Below, piece after piece: positions 42,039 to 50,293 of a stretch of DNA of 64,000 bases. The position numbers were made by a program, and so were the translations under genes. Source of the stretch: Candidatus Bathyarchaeum sp. (GTDB taxonomy: Archaea; Thermoproteota; Bathyarchaeia; Bathyarchaeales; Bathyarchaeaceae); contig JAOZIB010000002.1 of the NCBI GenBank assembly GCA_026014565.1, positions 19,840-83,839 of the forward strand, read 5' to 3'. Each line of letters starts with the position of its first letter. The first letter of the stretch is position 1. A model generated the notes under the pieces. That model made no database searches. It was not told the origin of the DNA and saw only the letters and a program-made list of their open reading frames with translations.

Positions 42039-42119
42039 ATTAGATATTACATTTTGAAAAAGTTAGTAACGACATATGCCTTATCTGCAATAAGCTATAC
42101 TTACAACTATCAAACAACG

Positions 42120-42683
42120 GTGACAAAATTGATTATTCGAGAAGCTAACGACGCAGAATTAACTGATGTATTGCATATTGTGCGTGAAGCCTTCAAACCA
42201 ACCAGCCCCAACGGCGTAGTAGCAGAAGAAGCTTATGTAAAAGCTCTATTTGCTGACCCTACGGCAAAGCCCCTGTTGTCCCTTCTAGCCTTTGTTGATG
42301 ATAAACCCGTTGCACATTTACTGTTTACCTGCGCCCACCTTACTCCAAATCCTAGCAATTTACAGATTTCGTTTTTGTCGGCACTTGCAGTGCTACCTGA
42401 TTACCAAAACCAAGGAATCGGCACCCAACTACTAAAAAATGGACTGGAACAACTAACCAAAACAGGTAACCATCTAGTCTTTGTACTAGGGCACCCCAAC
42501 TATTACCCTAAACTTGGATTTATTCCTGCAACAAAACAAGGATTCCAAACCCCTTACCCAATCCCCGAACCAAACCAACCCGCATGGATGGTCAAAGAAC
42601 TACAAAACCAAACAATCAACACCAACAAAGGAAAAATAACCTTCTGCAACGAACTAAACAAACCCCAATATTGGCAACAATAA
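42120..42683 (+). CDS. GNAT-family N-acetyltransferase (second of a tandem pair)
   Basis: About 187 residues from a GTG at 42120. The 22 extra residues of the longest frame (from 42054) do not align with its paralogue. It shares REA, ADPTAKPLLSLLAFVDDKPVAH-type order, the CoA loop PDYQNQGIGTQL and VFVLGHPNYYPKLGF with the preceding gene. Both end in a NKPxxW motif. The duplicated pair has diverged considerably, so the two may acetylate different small molecules or proteins. Confidence 0.85.
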   Translation: MTKLIIREANDAELTDVLHIVREAFKPTSPNGVVAEEAYVKALFADPTAKPLLSLLAFVDDKPVAHLLFTCAHLTPNPSNLQISFLSALAVLPDYQNQGIGTQLLKNGLEQLTKTGNHLVFVLGHPNYYPKLGFIPATKQGFQTPYPIPEPNQPAWMVKELQNQTINTNKGKITFCNELNKPQYWQQ

Positions 42684-42754
42684 ACGCAGATTGCAGTCAA
42701 TTAATTGTTTTCCTGTGTTTTGAAATTATGTCCTGTTTGTTTCATTGTTTACGA

Positions 42755-43036
42755 TTATTTTTTTCCATATTTCTCTACGATTTTTTCTATTACGTTAGAT
42801 ACATTTTCGATATTTTTTGAATGAATTTCCTTTTCTTTTATTTTGTAGTTACTCCAAGCCAATTCTATTGCTAATTCTAATTTCGTTTCAACAAAATCCA
42901 AATCATACATTATTTCTTGAGAATATTCGTACTCTTTTAAGGACATCTCAAAATTAATTTTATTTCTTCTAAATTTTTTTAATAATTTGTTCCCATTCTC
43001 TTTATCGATTGTTTCATTTTTTAATTTGTTAATCAC
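42755..43036 (-). CDS. Hypothetical 93-residue charged protein
   Basis: An AT-rich, lysine- and glutamate-rich helical protein (KENGNKLLKKFRRNKINFEM, then VETKLELAIELAWSNYKIKE). It starts at a GTG without a clear ribosome-binding site. The same frame stays open upstream for about 35 codons without a canonical start and reads plausibly as protein (IGQKVKNFLLDWLE), overlapping the end of the small membrane gene. It may therefore be a 5'-truncated gene or use another start. No family is recognised. Confidence 0.45.
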   Translation of the reverse strand: MINKLKNETIDKENGNKLLKKFRRNKINFEMSLKEYEYSQEIMYDLDFVETKLELAIELAWSNYKIKEKEIHSKNIENVSNVIEKIVEKYGKK

Positions 43037-43094
43037 TTCTAACCAATCAAGTAGAAAATTTTTTACTTTTTGACCAATCGGTAGATTGTCGCTA

Positions 43095-43268
43095 TTAATG
43101 ACGATACACCCATTGTCTAAGTTTAATTCCGAGAATCCCTACGCCTAGCATAGTAACAATAGCGCCAATGCTAAACCAAGTAAAATTAGTTAAAACGTTT
43201 GACAACCCATAAACCATCATTAGAATGCCAATTAGTGTTATTATTACTCCTAGCGTGACGGCTCTCAT
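43095..43268 (-). CDS. Small two-helix membrane protein
   Basis: A 57-residue protein from an ATG at 43268. It has two hydrophobic helices (VTLGVIITLIGILMMVYGL and FSIGAIVTMLGVGILGI) separated by SNVLTNFTW, and a basic tail (KLRQWVYRH). The composition is typical of a genuine small membrane protein. No partner is obvious. Confidence 0.5.
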   Translation of the reverse strand: MRAVTLGVIITLIGILMMVYGLSNVLTNFTWFSIGAIVTMLGVGILGIKLRQWVYRH

Positions 43269-43529
43269 TTTTGTATCAAAAAATATCTATGTTAGTTTTG
43301 TTTTTAACTTTTTTCATAGTATTTTTTTTGAAATTTTAAATTGTTTAGATATTTATATTTTCTCTTAATACCTACTTTTCATGTTTTACTTTGTTTTTTG
43401 TTTCATCGTCAGTAGATTGTTTAAAACGTTTTTTATGTTATGCTTTTGGAACTGGGCGTTTCTAGGGATATGCTGAATTATTATTTTTTAGTTGCACAAG
43501 AAATGTTACCGCCAAAATTGTGAGTGTGA

Positions 43530-43623
43530 TGGTGCGGCCGCCGGGATTTGAACCCGGGGTTACAGGCTTGGAAGGCTTACACCACAGATGTGTCTGTGTC
43601 ATACCAGGCTAGACTACAACCGC
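43530..43623 (-). tRNA. tRNA-Gly (anticodon TCC) with a 17-base intron in the anticodon stem
   Basis: The acceptor stem GCGGTTG/CGGCCGC, D arm GTC/GAC, T arm CCGGG-TTCAAAT-CCCGG, discriminator A and an encoded CCA are all present. The anticodon loop is CTTCCAA. A perfect anticodon stem (CAGGC/GCCTG) forms only if 17 bases (ACACATCTGTGGTGTAA) are removed between positions 29 and 30. The ends of the insert pair as ACAC/GTGT, as expected for an archaeal bulge-helix-bulge splice substrate. Without splicing the stem would have an A-C mismatch and an 18-base bulge. Confidence 0.88.
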
Positions 43624-43713
43624 ACATGTTTTACAGCACACTATTGCAGTATAACTCTTTAATGAATTTACCGTTTCAAAAACCCTAAAAACTTGTTTCA
43701 ACACGTTCCCATA

Positions 43714-43733
43714 ACGGAACACAGGCGTTCCGT
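43714..43733 (+). other. Hairpin in the 5' leader region of the 43789 gene
   Basis: ACGGAAC and GTTCCGT form a perfect 7-bp stem around ACAGGC, about 55 bases before the GTG start of the secreted protein gene. It could be a leader RNA structure or an operator. No T-run follows, so it is not a typical terminator. Confidence 0.35.
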
Positions 43734-43788
43734 GGGGAGAGCTAAATCGCTGTTTTGACTGGATTTTATGGTGTAGGAGACGTTATCC

Positions 43789-45492
43789 GTGATTAATCCA
43801 AAGGTTCAATTGTTGATTTCAGGCTTTATCGTAACATGTTTGTTGAGTTGTGGTATAACAGTTGGTGCTTCTTCTTTTAATGATGAAAAACTGTTTGGAA
43901 AAAGCTCCGACGACATCGCAGCCCAAATAATCCAAACAAGCGACAATGGATACGCAATCCTTGCTACCACATACTATGATGCTGAACACGATTATTTTTG
44001 GTTCATAAAACTTGACGAAAACAAAAATCTTCAATGGGAAATGACATGCGGAGGAGCTCAAGCAGACACCGCAAACACCCTATTACAAACAATCGATGGA
44101 GGTTACGTTATTGCTGGAACAACTGCCTCCTATGGGTTGGGCAACTCTAGTTTTTGGTTAAGTAAGGTAGGCCCTTTGGGACAGTGGGAGTGGGACCAAA
44201 CTTACGGAACCACAACTTCAGAACTGGATTGCATGCTGCAAACCAACGACAACGGCTACCTGTTGGTGGGAACCACAACAGAGAACGCAACTCAGTATAT
44301 TTGGCTGGTAAAAACTGACGAAAATGGGAATCAGTTATGGAACCAAACAGTTATTGAAGGGAGTGTCAAGGACGCAGTTGAGACTGATGATGGGGGATAT
44401 TTGCTTGCTGGAACAATACATCTTCCTGAAAAAGAATACGCATCTGATGCATGGTTAATCAAAACTGACCCGTATGGCAATCTGGAGTGGGACCAAACTT
44501 ACGATTTGAGTGAATTATTTGATTATGGTATCGGCCTTGTTCGAAACAGTGATGGAAGTTACACCTTTGCAGGCATGAATGGCGCATTTTACAGTCACGA
44601 CCTTTGGGTGGTTAACGTTGACCAAACAGGAAATGTGATTTGGAACTGCACCTTTAACACAAAAGAAACCGCATACTACACCAGTCTAATCAAAACAGAC
44701 GACCAAGGATATGCAGTAACTGGAGTCACCAACTCTTTAGACCTTCCAGACAGTAGCAGATACCTGATTTTAGTTAAACTAGACCAAAACGGAAACGTAC
44801 AATACAACAAGACCCACAACAGTTACGGATACTACAAAAACGCTTTCGTAACCCAAACAAACAACCAAAACTATGCCATAGCAGCAACCACAAAAACCGA
44901 CGAAAACACAGAATACAACATACTGTTTTTCACAACACAAAACACAACACAAAACAGTGAAGACCCAATTCCAGACTCGCCTGAATCTATGACATTTACT
45001 TCTGGTGTCACTTTGTACTCTCCCCTAAACACTACATATCCTTCAAAATTGTTGACCTTAAACCTCACTGCAGTAGTTGGACGGGGAATCGACTGCACAA
45101 TAAACTACAACATAGACAACCAACACACTGGAACAGTACCTTATACCTTCATGTTCCCCACCGACCTCCATATACAAAACAAAGTGAAAGGAACTGTGAA
45201 TTTACCTGAACTAACTGAAGGCACCCATAACCTAACCATCCAAGTTGAATGTGGAATATATGACTACAATGGTGTAAGTCCACCCGGACCCCCATTCGCA
45301 CCAAAATCTCCTAACAGCACAGACTACATCGCCACATGGACCGACACGATACAGTTTACCATAAACACCAATGACCAACAAATCCCAGAATTTTCTGCAT
45401 TGACACCCGTGGCAATCATGTTGATTGTTGTTTCTGTAGTTGGAACCATCTACAAAACTAAACTAATCAGCCGTGAAACGGGGTTGAAATGA
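43789..45492 (+). CDS. Secreted beta-propeller-like repeat protein with IPEF C-terminal anchor
   Basis: 567 residues from a GTG with GGAG nine bases upstream. A signal peptide occupies about 1-28. Residues 30-390 contain about six to seven repeats of the form QTNDNGYLLVGTT, then YIWLVKTDENGNQLWNQT, giving a propeller of the kind found in archaeal surface proteins. Residues about 400-535 are a separate beta domain shared with the next gene. The end has QIPEF, a hydrophobic helix and a basic tail, resembling a C-terminal sorting or anchor signal. It is probably displayed on the cell surface. Confidence 0.82.
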   Translation: MINPKVQLLISGFIVTCLLSCGITVGASSFNDEKLFGKSSDDIAAQIIQTSDNGYAILATTYYDAEHDYFWFIKLDENKNLQWEMTCGGAQADTANTLLQTIDGGYVIAGTTASYGLGNSSFWLSKVGPLGQWEWDQTYGTTTSELDCMLQTNDNGYLLVGTTTENATQYIWLVKTDENGNQLWNQTVIEGSVKDAVETDDGGYLLAGTIHLPEKEYASDAWLIKTDPYGNLEWDQTYDLSELFDYGIGLVRNSDGSYTFAGMNGAFYSHDLWVVNVDQTGNVIWNCTFNTKETAYYTSLIKTDDQGYAVTGVTNSLDLPDSSRYLILVKLDQNGNVQYNKTHNSYGYYKNAFVTQTNNQNYAIAATTKTDENTEYNILFFTTQNTTQNSEDPIPDSPESMTFTSGVTLYSPLNTTYPSKLLTLNLTAVVGRGIDCTINYNIDNQHTGTVPYTFMFPTDLHIQNKVKGTVNLPELTEGTHNLTIQVECGIYDYNGVSPPGPPFAPKSPNSTDYIATWTDTIQFTINTNDQQIPEFSALTPVAIMLIVVSVVGTIYKTKLISRETGLK

Positions 45493-46064
45493 CAAAAAAC
45501 CTCTTTTCCTTATTTTTTGTGTTCACACTTTTTGGGGCTCTACTTTCACAAACATCTAAGGTGTATGCTGACTCTTCTGAACCTATCACTTTTACTTCTA
45601 GAGTTACTTTGTATTCTCCAGTGAACACAACATATTCTACCAAGTTTTTGACCTTGAATCTCACTGCACAGGTTGGAATTGCAATCAACTGCACAATAAC
45701 TTATTCTATTGACAACAAACACCAAGGAACTGTGCCCTTGAAAGAAGTCTACCCCGACGAGCTTCATGTAATAACCCAAGTAAAAGGAAACGTGGCCCTC
45801 CCCGAACTAACCCAAGGAACCCATAACCTCACCCTCCAAGTTGTATGCACCCTCAACAACGGAGAAGGCAGTGCAACCATGGACAGGTATCCCTTTATAC
45901 CCGAATGCGACAACATCACAAACTACCACGCCACATGGACAGACACCCTACAGTTCACCATCCAAACTGATCAACAAATCCCAGAATTTCCCACGGCAAT
46001 TATTTTTCCACTACTCCTGACCAGTGCCCTCATTATCATGGTAACTTGTAGACGAAAACTTTGA
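45489..46064 (+). CDS. Secreted protein consisting of the shared C-terminal beta domain and anchor
   Basis: 191 residues. The start overlaps the previous gene by ATGA. After a signal peptide, nearly the whole protein aligns with residues 395-560 of its neighbour. Shared elements are TFTSxVTLYSPxNTTY, LTLNLTAxVG, VKGxVxLPELTxGTHNLT, and ATWTDTxQFTI, then QQIPEF, a helix and a basic tail. It lacks the propeller. This is a tandem domain duplication that produced a stand-alone version, probably anchored at the same surface. Confidence 0.78.
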   Translation: MTKNLFSLFFVFTLFGALLSQTSKVYADSSEPITFTSRVTLYSPVNTTYSTKFLTLNLTAQVGIAINCTITYSIDNKHQGTVPLKEVYPDELHVITQVKGNVALPELTQGTHNLTLQVVCTLNNGEGSATMDRYPFIPECDNITNYHATWTDTLQFTIQTDQQIPEFPTAIIFPLLLTSALIIMVTCRRKL

Positions 46065-46224
46065 ACAAAAAACATTTTTTAATATTATAGACCAAAAATT
46101 ATTTTTTTAAATTTTATTGTTAAACTCTTGTTTTAACTCTAACAAAAACTAACTTTGTTTCGGTTGCCTTTTCTTGGTCTTTTGAAATTAATTTTGGTCA
46201 CTTCTTTGAAAATGCTTTCTGCAA

Positions 46225-47256
46225 TCAATCTGAAATTAGTCTTGAAAAGTTTTCGAATGGCCAACTTGGGAAAATTTCTTGGATTCCAAATTCGACAGTA
46301 ATGATGTTTGATGTTCTAGAGATTTCTTGATGTGTGTTTATCAATTGATGTATACTTTTGAAAACAATTATTACTAGTATTTTTGGTGAGCCCACAAATT
46401 TCATAGCCATTATGGCGTCAGGAATTTTTTGTAATTTACATAGAATATCTGGCGCTTGATTATTATTTGCTGTTTCAATTATGAATGTAGCTCTTCCAAT
46501 ATATCCTAATTTGCTTAAGTCTAGTGTTATTGATGAATTGAATATAACTTTTTTTGCTTTCAATTTTTCATATCTGTCAATTGCGGTTTGAGTTGAAATT
46601 CCGGTCTTAGTTCCAATTTTATTAAAAGATGTCCGAGCGTTGTTTGCCATCTCGTTCAAAATTAAAATGTCAGTTTTATCCATAATGTTTGTATTGAGTT
46701 CTCGATCAATTTGTTCTGGTTTAATGTTTTGACATTTAATTATTTGCCGCTCTGCTTCCTTTTTGGGAAAATCCCAGATTTCACAAGGTTCAATGTTAAG
46801 GTTTGTTGGATAGTCAGATCCAACTTCGGTGGTACCAAGCGTCAAAAATGTTTGCTTAACATTGGGATGTTTGTTTATCCGGTATAATATTTCATCAACT
46901 TCATCAACTTTTTTTAACGCAAAAAAGGCTGCGATATTGTATTTTGAGACCAGAATATCATACCCAATGTTATTTGGAATATTTAATAAATCTTCAAAAA
47001 AATCATTTTTTTCATTAAAATCTGTCTGTATTGAAATGATTGCTATGTATTCATAACCAATAGCTCTGAGATCAATTTGAGTGATTGAACCTGTGATGAC
47101 CCCCTTTTCTTTTAAATTGTTGTACCTCATCCGTATTGCATTAGTTGACATTTTACATTTTTTGGCAATTGAGGAGAAACTTGCTCTCCCATCTTTTAAC
47201 AATATTTTCAAAATTTGGACGTCTATGTCGTCAATTTTCAAGTGTGGGTTCAACAC
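46225..47256 (-). CDS. Tandem Lrp/AsnC-type regulator
   Basis: 343 residues made of two Lrp-like halves. The first helix-turn-helix is IDVQILKILLKDGRASFSSI (about 11-30) with a following ligand-binding-type beta-alpha domain. The second is TDILILNEMANNARTSFNKI (about 193-212) with its own domain. Single-half Lrp proteins form dimers, so this fusion could act as a built-in pseudo-dimer. It is divergent from the large secreted PQQ-type propeller gene, 166 bases apart, and may control it. The ligand is unknown. Confidence 0.82.
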   Translation of the reverse strand: MLNPHLKIDDIDVQILKILLKDGRASFSSIAKKCKMSTNAIRMRYNNLKEKGVITGSITQIDLRAIGYEYIAIISIQTDFNEKNDFFEDLLNIPNNIGYDILVSKYNIAAFFALKKVDEVDEILYRINKHPNVKQTFLTLGTTEVGSDYPTNLNIEPCEIWDFPKKEAERQIIKCQNIKPEQIDRELNTNIMDKTDILILNEMANNARTSFNKIGTKTGISTQTAIDRYEKLKAKKVIFNSSITLDLSKLGYIGRATFIIETANNNQAPDILCKLQKIPDAIMAMKFVGSPKILVIIVFKSIHQLINTHQEISRTSNIITVEFGIQEIFPSWPFENFSRLISD

Positions 47257-47422
47257 TTTCCCCCGTTATATCTTTGTTTCGGACTTATTTAGAGGTATTG
47301 TTTGTCGAATTATTTACCATTTTTATCAAAAAAACTTAGTTTTTATCTAATTTTAATGTTGATAATGTGATAAATGTTAAATACGCACATCAATTATCCA
47401 TTAAAATTATGAAGGAATTATA

Positions 47423-49990
47423 ATGAAAAAAATTGAATTTAAACCAAAATTTAAATCAACATTTTTGGTATTAATGCTACTAGTTTCAGCGCTACTAATT
47501 GTTTTACCTGTTGCTGCACAAGATTACGATTATAGCAAAACAACTTACGCATATATTGGTGCAACACCTAACCCCGTAGGAGTTAATCAAGAAGTACTAT
47601 TGCACGTCGGAATAACTGACTATTTGTACGTAGTAAGTGATAGCTGGAAAGGATTAACAGTTACAGTAACTGACCCTAACGGAGAAGAACAAACCCTAGG
47701 GCCATTCAAAACTGACTCAACTGGTGGAACTGGTGCCATCTTTGTACCCTCAATGGTTGGAACATATACTTTTCAAACTCATTTTCCTGCACAGACCTAC
47801 ACATGGAGTTCACCCCCTACATTTGACCCAGAATTTGTTGGTACAATAATGTATGAAGCTGACGACAGCGAAATTCTAGAACTTGTTGTAAATGAAGACC
47901 CTAAGCAATACTACTCTCCATCATCACTCCCAAATGAATATTGGAGCCGTCCAATAGATGGACAAAACAGAGAATGGTTCACCATTGGAGGCAACTGGGT
48001 TGAACGACCAACGAACTCTTATGCTCCATATAACGACTATGCACCGGAAACGCCTCACATATTATGGACTGATTGGCTTGAATTAGGTGGTGTCGCAGGA
48101 GGCGCTACAGGAACTCATGCCTTTGATTGTGGAGACGCATATGAAGGCAAATTTGAAAGTAGTGTAGTTCTTGGCGGCATTCTATTCTATAATAAGTTCC
48201 ACTCTGGATTAGCAGGTGGTCCTGCAACTCAAGAAGTAGTCGCGATAAACATGCACACTGGTGAAACCCTGTGGCAAAAACCCCTTACCGCACCTGATGG
48301 CTCAATTCATCGACTGGCTTTTGGTCAAGTATTCTATTTTGACTCATTCAACTATCACGCAGTCTTTGACTTTCTATGGGCAACCGAATCAATTTTCGAT
48401 ATGACAACGTTTACATCTACAAACATATGGCACGCTTTTGATCCGCTGACAGGTGTTTGGCAGTACTCCATAGAAAATGTACCTTCTGGAAGCATAATGT
48501 TTGGTGCAAGCACTACTAATCGTGGACCTAATGGAGAAATCTTGATTTACAACATCAACACTGCGGCAGGATGGATGGCAAAATGGAACTCAACTCGAGT
48601 CCTTTATGGTGACGGCGAAGGTTTTGACACTGGAAGTTTCCGACCATATAATCAAGTTTTCGATGCAACAGCAGGATATGAATATAATGTTACTATTCCA
48701 ACCGATCTTTCAGGGGCTGTTCGATTTATTACTGAAGACAAAGCTGTTGGAAATGATGTTTCTGGTTGGGGTGGAATTGGAGATGAACCTGTTAATCAAT
48801 GGTGCATCAGCTTAGAAGATGGCGACTTGTTATGGGAAAACACTTGGGTTCCACCTGAAGGTGACCTCGGTATTGCTTACGGATCTTCAAGTGCTGAAGA
48901 TGGAATTTTCACGTTACAATCAAAAGAAACTCGACAAGTTTGGGCCTTTGACATAGAAAATGGTGAAGAAATCTGGGGACCAACCGATCCAATGCCCTAC
49001 TTGGGAATATACGGAATGGGTTGTAACATAGCTGAGGGCAAAGTAATTGTAACTGCAAACATGGCAGGAACGGTAAATGCATACGACAGTCAGACAGGTG
49101 ACTTAATCTGGACTTATGATGCAAAAGATCCCTTCAACGAAATGTTATGGGGTGATTCTTGGCCAATTGAAACAGTTTTCATCACTGATGGAAAAGTCTA
49201 TCTTGGTCATAGCGAACACTCCCCAGTCGATCCTAAACCACGAGGTGCACCATTTATCTGTCTTGATCTGGACGACGGCTCCGTTGTCTGGAGAGCAAAT
49301 GGTCTATTCCGTCAAACTAGTTGGGGAGGTCCAGCAGTAATCGGTGACAGCATAATTGCTACCATGGATTCATATGACCAACGTATATATGCTATCGGAA
49401 AAGGAGCAAGTAAAACCACGCTTTCTGCATCACCTAAGGGCGCTACAGTGGGAAGTAGTGTACTTCTGGAAGGTATGATAACTGATATCTCTCCTGGCAC
49501 TGACGACATTGAAATCACGAAGAGGTTCCCCAACGGTGTTCCTGCAGTAGCAGATGAATCCATGAGCGAATGGATGCTATATGTCTACAAACAGATGAAT
49601 CGACCAACCGACACAAAAGGAGTTACAGTAATTTTCGCTGCAGTTGACCCCAACGGTAACTATATGGACATTGACCGAACCACAACCGACCCTAATGGAT
49701 ACTACAGCTTCTCCTTCAGACCCGAATTAGAAGGAATCTACACCATAATTGCAACCTTTGAAGGCACAGAAGGATACTATGGCTCATTTGCCCAAACTGC
49801 CGTCGTGGTAGACCAAGCTCATGCACCAGCAACATCAATGGAACCAGAAGAACCCGTAGACCAACAACCCGTCGATGCAACTGAACCCACACAAGCACCA
49901 ATGATTACAACAGAGATCGCAATTATACTAGCTGTTGCAGTACTTGCTGCTGTTGCAGTTGTAGCATACTGGACACTACGAAGGAAATAG
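47423..49990 (+). CDS. Secreted PQQ-type beta-propeller surface protein
   Basis: 855 residues with GAAGGA upstream of the ATG. A signal peptide ends near VAAQD (residue 32). An immunoglobulin-like domain spans about 38-145. A large propeller (about 200-660) contains recurring tryptophan-centred blades such as MHTGETLWQKPL, LEDGDLLWENTW, IENGEEIWGPTD, DSQTGDLIWTYD and LDDGSVVWRANG. A second beta domain (about 665-800), a proline/threonine-rich stalk and a C-terminal membrane helix with RRK follow. The blades fit the PQQ-repeat family, but binding of PQQ is not demonstrated by sequence. It is probably a surface binding or enzyme protein. Confidence 0.85.
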   Translation: MKKIEFKPKFKSTFLVLMLLVSALLIVLPVAAQDYDYSKTTYAYIGATPNPVGVNQEVLLHVGITDYLYVVSDSWKGLTVTVTDPNGEEQTLGPFKTDSTGGTGAIFVPSMVGTYTFQTHFPAQTYTWSSPPTFDPEFVGTIMYEADDSEILELVVNEDPKQYYSPSSLPNEYWSRPIDGQNREWFTIGGNWVERPTNSYAPYNDYAPETPHILWTDWLELGGVAGGATGTHAFDCGDAYEGKFESSVVLGGILFYNKFHSGLAGGPATQEVVAINMHTGETLWQKPLTAPDGSIHRLAFGQVFYFDSFNYHAVFDFLWATESIFDMTTFTSTNIWHAFDPLTGVWQYSIENVPSGSIMFGASTTNRGPNGEILIYNINTAAGWMAKWNSTRVLYGDGEGFDTGSFRPYNQVFDATAGYEYNVTIPTDLSGAVRFITEDKAVGNDVSGWGGIGDEPVNQWCISLEDGDLLWENTWVPPEGDLGIAYGSSSAEDGIFTLQSKETRQVWAFDIENGEEIWGPTDPMPYLGIYGMGCNIAEGKVIVTANMAGTVNAYDSQTGDLIWTYDAKDPFNEMLWGDSWPIETVFITDGKVYLGHSEHSPVDPKPRGAPFICLDLDDGSVVWRANGLFRQTSWGGPAVIGDSIIATMDSYDQRIYAIGKGASKTTLSASPKGATVGSSVLLEGMITDISPGTDDIEITKRFPNGVPAVADESMSEWMLYVYKQMNRPTDTKGVTVIFAAVDPNGNYMDIDRTTTDPNGYYSFSFRPELEGIYTIIATFEGTEGYYGSFAQTAVVVDQAHAPATSMEPEEPVDQQPVDATEPTQAPMITTEIAIILAVAVLAAVAVVAYWTLRRK

Positions 49991-50009
49991 CCATTTCCTC
50001 CCTTTTTTT
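49983..50009 (+). terminator. Hairpin terminator after the propeller gene
   Basis: GGAAAT and ATTTCC pair around AGCC, overlapping the stop codon, and a run of seven T follows at 50003-50009. Confidence 0.6.
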
Positions 50010-50066
50010 GGGAAAAACATTGAAGAAATGGGGCTGAAAAGGCTCGGTACACGAATAAAAAAGCAT

Positions 50067-50138
50067 TCAAAGTGGTAGTAGTATGGTTTTTCCATGTTTC
50101 CCTTCAATAGCTGTTTCAAGAGCCTCAGCAAACCCATT
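50067..50138 (-). pseudogene. Possible C-terminal fragment of a dehydrogenase
   Basis: An orphan 23-codon stretch reads NGFAEALETAIEGKHGKTIL and ends LPL at a TGA. The pattern resembles the C-terminus of zinc-dependent medium-chain dehydrogenases. Upstream on the minus strand the sequence turns into T/A-rich DNA with no further coding. It could be a leftover from a deletion; chance is also possible. The remainder of the 49991-50293 gap is AT-rich. Confidence 0.22.
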
Positions 50139-50293
50139 TCTTTTTATTTTTTATTAACTGGTAACTAATCCCGTTAATTTTTATTTTTTTTTTCTGTACA
50201 ATACAACTGAATTGTTTGTCCTTTGTTTTTTGCTTAAAGCTTTATATTGGTGGTTATTCATTCAAGGTTTTAATCTGGTGTAGTGGATGAGCG

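Noticed and set aside
43690-43745. Possible terminator or riboswitch before the secreted protein gene
   Set aside because: The hairpin is perfect but short, has no T-run, and does not match a riboswitch I know. Kept only as an unnamed hairpin.
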